From the NCBI GenBank assembly GCA_934271365.1, contig CAKQRI010000008.1:1-51037 (forward strand): a stretch of 51,037 nucleotides of DNA, read 5' to 3'. Every line of letters starts with the position of its first letter. The first letter of the stretch is position 1. The position numbers were made by a program, and so were the translations under genes. Below, in pieces: positions 17,748-25,800 of this stretch. The notes beneath the pieces were generated by a model, which saw only the letters and a program-made list of their open reading frames with translations, was not told where the DNA came from and made no database searches. Source of the DNA: an uncultured Spirochaetales bacterium (GTDB lineage: Bacteria; Spirochaetota; Spirochaetia; Sphaerochaetales; Sphaerochaetaceae).

Positions 17748-18671
17748 TTATTTCTTTCTTGAAGGACAATTAGATGTACATGATGCACATGCAGATGGTG
17801 CACAGCTAGCAGTTCCAAGGAAAGATGTATCACGGCTTGTTGAGCATGCAGTGCCATTGTTGATTGCATTGGCAATTGTCCTGAATGCCTCTCTTGAGGG
17901 ATGCACTCCGCCTTCCTGGCTCCAGTCCTTCCCTTCATCTTCCGCTTTGCAGAGATCGACTTCCATTGGGATAGCACCTAAGAATGGGACATGCATCTCA
18001 CTGCATATCTTCTTTCCGCCATCCTTTCCAAATATGTAGATTTCCTCTCCGCAATTCGGACATTTTAGCCCGGACATATTCTCAATCACTCCGATAATAG
18101 CCATTCCGCACTTTCTTGCAAAAGTAACACTGCGCTTAGAGTCCAAGACAGCAACTGCCTGTGGTGTAGTTACTATGATTGCTCCAGTAAGTTCAGGAAT
18201 AGACTGGATTACCGTAAGCTGCTCATCTCCAGTTCCTGGAGGTGTATCTATAATAAGATAGTCTAGGTCTCCCCACTCTGTATCTCCCAAGAACTGCCTT
18301 ATTGCGCTGTTCTTCAGAGAACCTCTCCAGATTACTGGGGCCTCAGGATCTTCAAGAGCAAAAGACAAGGACATGATCTTAAGTCCCTTCCTGACTTCAA
18401 CTGGATACATTGTAACGCCATCAGGACTTGATAGCTCCATGCCTTCAGCTCCGAACATCTTAGCAACATTCGGTCCATGAAGGTCTACATCAAGCACGCC
18501 CACAGTACATCCCATATCAACAAGCTCATTTGCAAGGTTGACAGTAACAGTTGTCTTACCGACTCCGCCCTTTCCGCTCATGACCATGATCTTGCGTCCG
18601 ATTCTGTCCATGCGCTCTCTTATTCTTGCACTCTGAGCCTCATATTCATCCATTTGGTTCTCACCCGCCAT
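17748..18671 (-). CDS. Mrp/ApbC Fe-S carrier ATPase with Cys-rich tail
   Basis: Soluble P-loop ATPase of 307 residues in the Mrp/NBP35 family, which carries or inserts iron-sulfur clusters. The deviant Walker A MSGKGGVGKTT is at residue 30, GVLDVDLHGPN and DYLIIDTPPGTGDEQLT follow, and NMSGLKCPNCGEEIYIFG holds the CxxC pair that bridges a cluster between subunits. The last 35 residues are unusual: they contain six Cys interspersed with Ser and Ala and end in SNCPSRKK, which could bind an extra cluster or metal. AAGGAG precedes the start. Confidence 0.92.
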   Translation of the reverse strand: MAGENQMDEYEAQSARIRERMDRIGRKIMVMSGKGGVGKTTVTVNLANELVDMGCTVGVLDVDLHGPNVAKMFGAEGMELSSPDGVTMYPVEVRKGLKIMSLSFALEDPEAPVIWRGSLKNSAIRQFLGDTEWGDLDYLIIDTPPGTGDEQLTVIQSIPELTGAIIVTTPQAVAVLDSKRSVTFARKCGMAIIGVIENMSGLKCPNCGEEIYIFGKDGGKKICSEMHVPFLGAIPMEVDLCKAEDEGKDWSQEGGVHPSREAFRTIANAINNGTACSTSRDTSFLGTASCAPSACASCTSNCPSRKK

Positions 18672-18791
18672 TTGAATCTCTCCTTAATCATAGGATAGCA
18701 CAAATAGCCATCAATTTGTAAACTTAGCCAGTTTTTATGTAAACCTCACAAGGCAAAGAAATTGCATCGATGTTTTTCATATCGATAAAAA

Positions 18792-18808
18792 ACTAGTAAT
18801 TAGCTAGT
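18792..18808. promoter_or_regulatory. Inverted repeat upstream of the oad promoter
   Basis: ACTAG (18792-18796) and CTAGT (18804-18808) form a 17-base inverted repeat just upstream of the -35 box of the oadG promoter. It could be an operator; no regulator is adjacent. Confidence 0.3.
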
Positions 18809-18826
18809 ATTTACCAGTGTTTTTTA

Positions 18827-18856
18827 TTGAATCCGATTTTATCTTTCTGCTATGAT
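18827..18856 (+). promoter_or_regulatory. Predicted promoter of oadGAB
   Basis: TTGAAT (18827-18832), an 18-base spacer and TATGAT (18851-18856). Transcription would begin near 18863, which makes the ATG at 18852 untranslatable and supports the oadG start at 18894. Confidence 0.6.
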
Positions 18857-18893
18857 AGAAATTGAAAGCTTAATATTTGATAGGAGTTTGATA

Positions 18894-19175
18894 ATGTTAG
18901 CATTACTAGTAAATCTGCCAAAAGATCAGCTTATACAGCAGATCAAAGATGGCGGAGTATTGATGTTATTAGGAATGTGCACAGTATTCGTCTTCCTGGT
19001 CATTCTCATATACGCAACAAAGCTTATGAGTAAGATTATCAGTAGGATCAAGCCGAGTGCACCTGAGACAGCAAAGAAAAGTGCAGAATCAAAAACAGCA
19101 AGTCCAGCATCGGTAAACAACGATGCACTGACAGCTGCAGCTATTGCAGCAGCCTGGGACAAATCAAGCAAGTAA
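18894..19175 (+). CDS. oadG: Oxaloacetate decarboxylase gamma subunit
   Basis: Small membrane anchor subunit of about 93 residues. One transmembrane helix (GGVLMLLGMCTVFVFLVILI) near residue 20 is followed by a Ser/Lys/Ala-rich cytoplasmic tail, the usual build of OadG, which assembles the decarboxylase and helps bind the alpha subunit. Start 18894 is chosen over 18852 because GGAG stands seven bases before it and the upstream ATG lies in the predicted -10 box. First gene of oadG-oadA-oadB, the sodium-pumping decarboxylase set. Confidence 0.85.
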   Translation: MLALLVNLPKDQLIQQIKDGGVLMLLGMCTVFVFLVILIYATKLMSKIISRIKPSAPETAKKSAESKTASPASVNNDALTAAAIAAAWDKSSK

Positions 19176-19187
19176 AGAGGTACAGAA

Positions 19188-21281
19188 ATGAGTAAGAAAA
19201 AAGTAAACTTCATGTGTACAGCATTCCGTGACGGATTCCAGTCTGTTTTCGGTGCTAGAGTTTTCACAAAAGACTTCATGCCTGCTGTTGAAGCAGCTAG
19301 AAAGGCAGGAATAACACATTTTGAAGCAGGCGGTGGTGCACGTTTCCAGGCTCTTTACTTCTACACAAATGAAGATGCATTCAAGATGATGGATACATTC
19401 AGGGAAGTTGCTGGACCTGATGCTAATCTCCAGACACTTGCAAGAGGCGTCAATGTCGTAGGCCTTGATTCTCAGCCAAGAGACATGATCAAGCTCCATG
19501 CAAAGCTTTTCAAGAAGCATGGAATGACAACTATCAGAAACTTCGATGCTCTCAATGATGTAAATAACCTCATTGATTCTGGTAAGGCAATTGTAGAAGC
19601 AGGACTCAAGCATGAGGTCACTGTTACAATGATGAGCCTTCCAGAGGGTGTCACAGGTGCTCACAACCCAGATTTCTATGAAAGGATCCTCAAAGAGATT
19701 CTTGATGCTGGCATTCCATTTGATTCACTCTGCTTCAAGGATGCTTCAGGCACATCAACTCCTTCTACAGTATATGAAACAGTAAAGAGAGCTAGAAAGC
19801 TCATTGGTGATAAGAAGACTATTGTATTCCATTCACACGAGACAGCTGGCGTATCTATTGCACAGTATCTTGCAGCTCTCGAAGCAGGTGCAAACCAGCT
19901 CGACCTCTCAATGTCTCCAGTATCTGGCGGAACATGCCAGCCTGATATCATCACAATGTGGCATGCACTCCGTGGCACAGACTATGATCTTGGCATAGAT
20001 ATCAAGAAGATCCAGGATGCAGAGCATGTATTTGAGCAGTGCATGACAGATTACTTCGTTCCACCAGAGGCAGAGAAGGTCAATCCAAACATTCCATTCT
20101 TCCCTCTTCCAGGTGGAGCTCTTACAGCAAATACACAGATGCTCAGAGATAATGGCCTCATGGATAAGTATCCTCTTATCGTTGAAGCTATGGGTGAGAC
20201 TGTAGCTAAGGGCGGATTCGGAACTTCTGTTACACCTGTTTCCCAGTTCTACTTCCAGCAGGCATTCAATAATGTTATGTTCGGACCATGGAAGAAGTTT
20301 GCTGAAGGCTACGGCAAGATGGTTCTTGGTTATTTCGGAAAGACTCCTGTTGCTCCAGACCCTGAAGTTGTTAAGCTTGCAGCTGCAGCTCTCAAGCTTG
20401 AGCCTACTACAGAGAAAGTTGTAGACATCAATGACAAGGATCCTAACAAGGGTATTAAGGCTGCAAAGAAGATGCTTGCTGATGCAGGTCTTCCAGAGAC
20501 TGATGAGAACATCTTCATTGCTGGTGCTTGTAAGGAAAAGGGAATACTCTATCTTACAGGAAAGGCAAAAGTCAATGGCGTAAGACTCAAGAGCCAGATG
20601 GCTGAGAAGAAAGCTGCATCAAGCGCAGATAAGAATGGTGAATACACTGTAACAGTAAATGGTGCAGAGTATGGTGTTAAGCTCAATGGCGACAAGGCTA
20701 TTGTCAATGGCGTTGAATACCCACTCAGCATCGTAAATGGACTCAAGGCAGCTTCTGCTGCTCCTGCAGCTGCTGTAGTTACAGGTTCAGAAGAAGTTAA
20801 GGCTCCAATGCCAGGTCTGGTTCTCCGCATCAATGTTAAGATTGGTGATACTGTAAAGAAGAATGATGTAATCATGGTTATGGAAGCTATGAAGATGGAG
20901 AACGAGATTTATGCTCCATGTGATGGAAAGATCACTTCTATTGCAGTTACGCAGGGTCAGCAGCTCCAGGCAGGAGATAGCCTGATCACAATCGGAGGCA
21001 CAGTTGTAGCAGCAGCTCCAGCAGCTAAAGCTGAAGCTAAGCCAGCAGCAGCTCCAAAAGCAGCAGGCGGAGAGAAGATTCTTGCTCCAATGCCAGGCTT
21101 AGTTCTCCGCTTTGCAGTAAAGCAGGGACAGACTGTAAAGAAGAACGATGTTCTTATGGTTATGGAAGCTATGAAGATGGAGAATGAGATTTATGCTCCA
21201 TGCGATGGAACTGTAGCTTCAATCAATGTAAACCAGGGTGATCAGCTTCAGGCTGGCGACCTCTTAATGGTTATTGCTTAA
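19188..21281 (+). CDS. oadA: Decarboxylase alpha subunit with two biotinyl domains
   Basis: Biotin-dependent carboxyltransferase subunit, 697 residues. Residues 1-450 form the TIM-barrel carboxyltransferase with FRDGFQSVFGAR, the reactive-Lys motif CFKDASGTSTP and metal-binding HSHETAG, followed by the conserved carboxylase domain. Two successive biotinyl domains then follow, both with EAMKMENEI, with biotin sites at about Lys569 and Lys663, separated by a Pro/Ala/Lys linker. Most OadA have one. The barrel motifs differ somewhat from enterobacterial OadA, so another 2-oxo acid or acyl-CoA substrate cannot be excluded. The gene looks codon-optimised, suggesting high expression. Confidence 0.9.
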   Translation: MSKKKVNFMCTAFRDGFQSVFGARVFTKDFMPAVEAARKAGITHFEAGGGARFQALYFYTNEDAFKMMDTFREVAGPDANLQTLARGVNVVGLDSQPRDMIKLHAKLFKKHGMTTIRNFDALNDVNNLIDSGKAIVEAGLKHEVTVTMMSLPEGVTGAHNPDFYERILKEILDAGIPFDSLCFKDASGTSTPSTVYETVKRARKLIGDKKTIVFHSHETAGVSIAQYLAALEAGANQLDLSMSPVSGGTCQPDIITMWHALRGTDYDLGIDIKKIQDAEHVFEQCMTDYFVPPEAEKVNPNIPFFPLPGGALTANTQMLRDNGLMDKYPLIVEAMGETVAKGGFGTSVTPVSQFYFQQAFNNVMFGPWKKFAEGYGKMVLGYFGKTPVAPDPEVVKLAAAALKLEPTTEKVVDINDKDPNKGIKAAKKMLADAGLPETDENIFIAGACKEKGILYLTGKAKVNGVRLKSQMAEKKAASSADKNGEYTVTVNGAEYGVKLNGDKAIVNGVEYPLSIVNGLKAASAAPAAAVVTGSEEVKAPMPGLVLRINVKIGDTVKKNDVIMVMEAMKMENEIYAPCDGKITSIAVTQGQQLQAGDSLITIGGTVVAAAPAAKAEAKPAAAPKAAGGEKILAPMPGLVLRFAVKQGQTVKKNDVLMVMEAMKMENEIYAPCDGTVASINVNQGDQLQAGDLLMVIA
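20802..21278 (+). repeat. Tandem duplication of the biotinyl domain within oadA
   Basis: Two 195-base copies (20802-20996 and 21084-21278), offset by 282 bases, are alike at DNA and protein level; the segments around the biotinyl lysine are almost identical. They are joined by a coding linker rich in Ala, Pro and Lys. Confidence 0.9.
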
Positions 21282-21291
21282 GGAGTACTGA

Positions 21292-22485
21292 ATGAGCGCA
21301 ATTACTAGTGGTCTTGCTTCCCTCTGGTCAACAACCGGTATCGTCGGTTTCGCTGGGCCAGAAGGCTGGAAGAATATTATAATGATTCTGGTTGGTTTCC
21401 TTCTTCTGTATCTTGCAATTAAGAAGGGCTTTGAGCCACTCCTGTTAATCCCAATTGCAATGGGCTGTATTCTTTCGAATATTCCTTTTGCTTATATTGC
21501 AAGCGTGGATCCATCAAGCGGAGATGCAGGCTTCATCAAGATTCTCTATGATGCAGGTATTGAGTCTGGTCTCTTCCCTATTCTCATTTTCATGGGTGTA
21601 GGTGCTATGACAGACTTCGGACCGCTGATTGCTAACCCTAAGACACTGCTCTTAGGCGCAGCAGCTCAGCTTGGCATCTTCACAGCTCTTATCGGAGCAC
21701 TCCTCCTCTCTTTCATTCCTGGAATCAACTTCAATCTCAACATTGCAGCATCCATTGGTATCATCGGAGGAGCTGATGGTCCTACAGCAATCTATGTAAC
21801 AAGCCGCCTGGCACCTGAGTATCTTGGCTCAATTGCTGTAGCAGCTTACTCATATATGGCACTTGTACCAATCATTCAGCCACCTATCATGAAGGCTCTC
21901 ACAACAAAGGAAGAGAGACTTATAAAGATGCAGCAGCTGAGACCTGTTTCAAAGACAGAGAAGATCATATTCCCTGTTCTTGTAATCTCACTCTGTGCAC
22001 TTCTCCTCCCTTCCGCTTGTCCTCTGATCGGTGCTCTGATGTTTGGAAACCTTGCAAAAGAATGCGGATGCATCACACGTCTTTCTGACACAATGTCAAA
22101 TGCTCTCATGAACATCGTAACAATCATGCTTGGACTTTCTGTAGGTTCAAAGATGGCTGCTGACAGATTCCTCAATCTCGAGACTCTCGGCATCCTTCTC
22201 CTCGGAATGGTTGCATTCGGTGTTGGTACTGCTGGTGGTGTTCTTCTTGGAAAGCTTATGAACAAGTGCTCAAAGACTCCTATCAACCCACTCATCGGAG
22301 CTGCAGGTGTTTCTGCTGTTCCTATGGCAGCTAGAGTTGCTAGCAAAGTCGGTCAGGAAGAAGATCCTCAGAACTTCCTTCTCATGCATGCAATGGGACC
22401 AAACGTATCTGGAGTTATCGGATCTGCAGTTGCAGCTGGTGTACTTCTCTCTGTAGTACCTAGCATGCTTGCAGCTATTGTATAA
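21292..22485 (+). CDS. oadB: Oxaloacetate decarboxylase beta subunit, sodium pump
   Basis: Integral membrane subunit, 397 residues, that decarboxylates carboxybiotin and moves sodium ions out. The conserved GIIGGADGPTAIYVTSRLAPE region holds the essential Asp and the re-entrant loop, and GAAGVSAVPMAARV plus HAMGPNVSGVIGSAVAAG near the C-terminus are diagnostic of the OadB/GcdB/MmdB group. AAGGAG precedes the start, 10 bases after oadA. Ends before a strong terminator. Confidence 0.95.
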   Translation: MSAITSGLASLWSTTGIVGFAGPEGWKNIIMILVGFLLLYLAIKKGFEPLLLIPIAMGCILSNIPFAYIASVDPSSGDAGFIKILYDAGIESGLFPILIFMGVGAMTDFGPLIANPKTLLLGAAAQLGIFTALIGALLLSFIPGINFNLNIAASIGIIGGADGPTAIYVTSRLAPEYLGSIAVAAYSYMALVPIIQPPIMKALTTKEERLIKMQQLRPVSKTEKIIFPVLVISLCALLLPSACPLIGALMFGNLAKECGCITRLSDTMSNALMNIVTIMLGLSVGSKMAADRFLNLETLGILLLGMVAFGVGTAGGVLLGKLMNKCSKTPINPLIGAAGVSAVPMAARVASKVGQEEDPQNFLLMHAMGPNVSGVIGSAVAAGVLLSVVPSMLAAIV

Positions 22486-22509
22486 CAGGATAGAATAACA
22501 ATCATGAAT

Positions 22510-22543
22510 ATAGGCTCTCGGATAACCGGGAGCCTATTTCATT
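22510..22543 (+). terminator. Rho-independent terminator of oadGAB
   Basis: ATAGGCTCTCGG (22510-22521) and CCGGGAGCCTAT (22526-22537) form a 12-pair stem with one T-G wobble and the tetraloop ATAA, followed by a T-rich stretch. Confidence 0.88.
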
Positions 22544-22609
22544 CAAGAAACACATAAGCATTCTAATTTCTAAGACTTAGCAGATATTCATTTCCGCAAT
22601 TACCCCACA

Positions 22610-22641
22610 ATTATACCCCTTCCTGTTTTATAGGGTATAAT
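22610..22641. other. Inverted repeat in the oadB-cas9 interval
   Basis: ATTATACCC (22610-22618) and GGGTATAAT (22633-22641) are perfect 9-base inverted arms around 14 bases; the right arm contains TATAAT. It may be an operator or hairpin. A second palindrome, ATCAATATTGAT, is at 22718-22729. Between 22544 and 22755 nothing else is recognisable. Confidence 0.4.
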
Positions 22642-22755
22642 AATCATCCCATCAAAACATTTATATCAAATAATGCATAATTTATAAGTTTCAGAATATT
22701 TTGATAAAAGTTTTTTCATCAATATTGATTTCAGGCTACATATCATATAAGGAAC

Positions 22756-22836
22756 AAAAAACCATCCACTAAATGGATGGCGAAACCCTTACACAGGGCA
22801 TTTTGAACATGTTTTTATTTGGACATGCTGTGTAAC
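22756..22836 (-). ncRNA. tracrRNA of the type II-A locus
   Basis: Read on the minus strand, GTTACACAGC at the predicted 5' end is the anti-repeat: 11 bases are complementary to GCTGTGTAACA in the CRISPR repeat, and after a small bulge CCAAA pairs with the repeat 5' end TTTGG. Next come a nexus-like hairpin (CCCT-GTGTA-AGGG, about 22796-22784), then a terminator stem CCATCCA/TGGATGG (22780-22762) and six T (22761-22756). The predicted RNA is about 81 nt. It lies antisense to and just upstream of cas9. Ends are inferred from promoter and terminator; longer forms starting inside cas9 are possible. Confidence 0.9.
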
Positions 22837-22847
22837 AGGTTTAGAAT
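22819..22847 (+). promoter_or_regulatory. Candidate cas9 promoter inside the anti-repeat
   Basis: TTGGAC (22819-22824), a 17-base spacer and TAGAAT (22842-22847) point toward cas9. The -10 is good and the -35 weak. The spacer is the anti-repeat itself. Confidence 0.42.
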
Positions 22848-22871
22848 ATTGCTATATGGGGGTTAAGTCAA
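22843..22871 (-). promoter_or_regulatory. Predicted tracrRNA promoter
   Basis: On the minus strand TTGACT (22871-22866), a 17-base spacer and TATTCT (22848-22843), placing transcription start near 22836 at the anti-repeat. The -35 box abuts the cas9 start codon and the -10 occupies the same base pairs as the candidate cas9 -10. Confidence 0.65.
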
Positions 22872-22872
22872 T

Positions 22873-25800
22873 ATGAATTTAAAGGATATTCCATACTACA
22901 TTGGACTGGACTGTGGAACAAGTTCTGTAGGTTTTGCTGTCACTGATAAAAGTTATAATCTTCTTAGAGCAAAACATAAGGATATGTGGGGCTCTCATTT
23001 ATTTGATGAAGCACAGACTGCTGAAAACAGAAGAATACAGAGAAATGCAAGGAAAAGACTTCATCGTCAGAAAGAAAGAATAAAGCTATTACAGTCAATC
23101 TTTGCAGAAGAAATCGGAAAGATAGATCCTACATTCTTCTTACGACTAAATGAAAGCTCTCTGCTTCAGGAAGATAGGAGCAACAATAACAAACAGCCAT
23201 TCACTCTATTCAATGATGATGGATATACCGATAAGGAGTTCTATCAGAGATATAAGACAATCTATCATTTAAGATCTGCACTCATTGAAGGAACTGCAGA
23301 AAACGATCCTAGACTTGTTTACCTTGCACTGCAGCATATTATCAAGAATAGAGGACATTTCCTTTTTCCAGGAGAGAACTTTTCTGCAGTCAATGATATC
23401 AATAGCATTTTAAGTGCTCTTAAGGATAGCTATTATGCTATCTTCGAAGAAGAACTGACTATTGACAACACAGATAGTGCAATTGAGCAAGCTTTAATGG
23501 AAAAGAAGAAAGCAGACAGACTCGAAAAACTCAATGAGAAAATCTCAGCTACAGATGATAAACGCAGAAAGCAGATTACCAGAGCTATGATTGGCTATAG
23601 CGTATCTGTATATAATATATTCTCAACAGATGAAAATGAATGCGAAGAGTATAAGGAACTTCCAAAGCTTGATTTTTCAAAGTCATCATTTGAAGAACAA
23701 AGCCTGCCTACCCTTGAAGACAGCCTAACAGAAGATGAATATAAGCTTGTAGAATCACTGAAGGCTCTTTATGACTGGTCTCTGCTTGCAAGCATAATGG
23801 CGGGAGAAACTTCTATATCTAAAGCAAAAATCAGGCAATATGAAAAGAATAAGGAAGATAGAGACAGGCTCAAGCGAGTCGTAAGAAAATATGCACCAGA
23901 AGTTTTTGAATCATTTTTCTACTCAGAAGAAGATGGAACATTCTCAAGATACACGGGTTCTATACATTCAAATAAATGCACAGAAAAGAAAATAAAACAT
24001 TCCAATACAGATGATTTCTATAAATCAATAAGAGCAATCCTAAAGAATGCGGATCCAGAAGACCTTGATGTAAAGCAGATTCTTGAAGACATTGATAATG
24101 ACAGCTTCATGCCACTGCTGCGCTCTTTCAGAAATGGTGTTGTTCCTTATCAAGTAAATCTATGTGAACTGCGGCAGATTCTGACAAATGCAGCTAAAAC
24201 AATGCCATGGCTACTCACCAAAGATAAAAATGGATTTACTCCTGAAGAAAAGATCATCTCAATAATGAAATTCAGAATTCCATACTATGTGGGACCTCTC
24301 ACTGATAATGCAAACAACAGAAATGCATGGATGGTACGAAAAGAGGAAGGAGCAATCCTTCCTTGGAACTTTGAGTCCAAGGTTGATATCAGCAGATCTG
24401 CAGAGAATTTCATACAGAGGATGACAAATAAGTGCACATACATACCAACAGAAGATGTCATCCCTAAGCAATCACTGCTCTACCAGAAATACATGGTTCT
24501 CAATGAAATCAATAATATCAAAATCAATTCAATGGATATAACAGTTGAGCAGAAGCAGGTAATATTTGAGCTTTTCAAAGAAGGAAATGTAACACAGAAT
24601 AAAATCAAGAAGCTTATAGTAGCTAAAGGCTGGATAAAAAAGGGAGAAAGCATTTCTCTTTCCGGAATAGATACCACGATAAAGTCTAATCTCTCATCAT
24701 ATATTGCATTCAGGGAGTACTTGGAATCAGGGAAGCTATCAGTAAAAGAGGTTGAAACTATCATCAGATGGCTAACACTATTCTCAGATGGTGGAAATAT
24801 TGCCAGGGAACGGATTGAAACAAGCTTTAAAGATAAGCTAACGCCCCTTGAAATACAGAGAATCTGCAGAATGAAATTCGGTGGCTGGGGGAATTTCTCT
24901 CAAAAGTTCCTTACCGGACTTGAAGCTATGAATCCAGAGACCGGAGAGCTTACAAACATCATAGATATTCTGTGGACAACAAATCTCAATCTTATGGAGG
25001 TTATCCATCATCCAGCAATCGGAATAAAAGAGCAGCTTGATTATAAGAGACCTATAGAATCTCTTTCTTATAGCATTATTGAAGATCTCAGAATATCTCC
25101 AAAAGTCAAAAGACAGATATGGCAAGCGCTTAAGATAGTAAAAGAGCTTGAGCATGTCATGGGACATAAACCAGAGAAAGTATTCATCGAAGTTGCAAGA
25201 TATGAAGGTGAAAAAGGAAAGAGGACTAAGACCAGAAAAGATCAGCTGCTGGATTTATTGAAGAATGACAAAGATCCAGAGACAAAAGAAATCATCAAAT
25301 CTATTGAAAGCACAGATGCATCTCTTATCACAAAGAGAGATAAGCTTTATCTATATTACACTCAGCTTGGAAAATGCATGTACTCAGGAGAGCCTATAGA
25401 TCTGGAAGATCTTCTTACGACTTCTCATAAATATGATATAGATCACATCTATCCTTACTCAAAATCAGATGATGATTCATTGGATAACAAGGTCATCGTC
25501 AAGTCTACTCTGAATAGAGAGAAATCCAATGTTTATCCACTTACATCAGACATTCAGACAAATATGGTGCCATTCTGGAAAAAGCTCTTGGATATGAAAT
25601 TAATCTCATCAGAGAAATTCCATAGGCTTACAAGAAGCACTCCCCTATCTGAAGATGATTTCAATGGATTCATCAACAGACAGATTGTTGAAACAAGCCA
25701 GAGCACTATAGCTCTTGCAAGGATACTTGAACAGTATTTTGGAGATGAGACAAAGATTGTCTACTCTAAAGCTGGGAATGTGTCTGAATTCAGAAAGCTA

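Noticed and set aside
22825..22841. Isolated partial CRISPR repeat upstream of cas9
   Set aside because: It is the DNA of the tracrRNA anti-repeat; the rest of the repeat is absent and the nexus and terminator structures follow on the minus strand.
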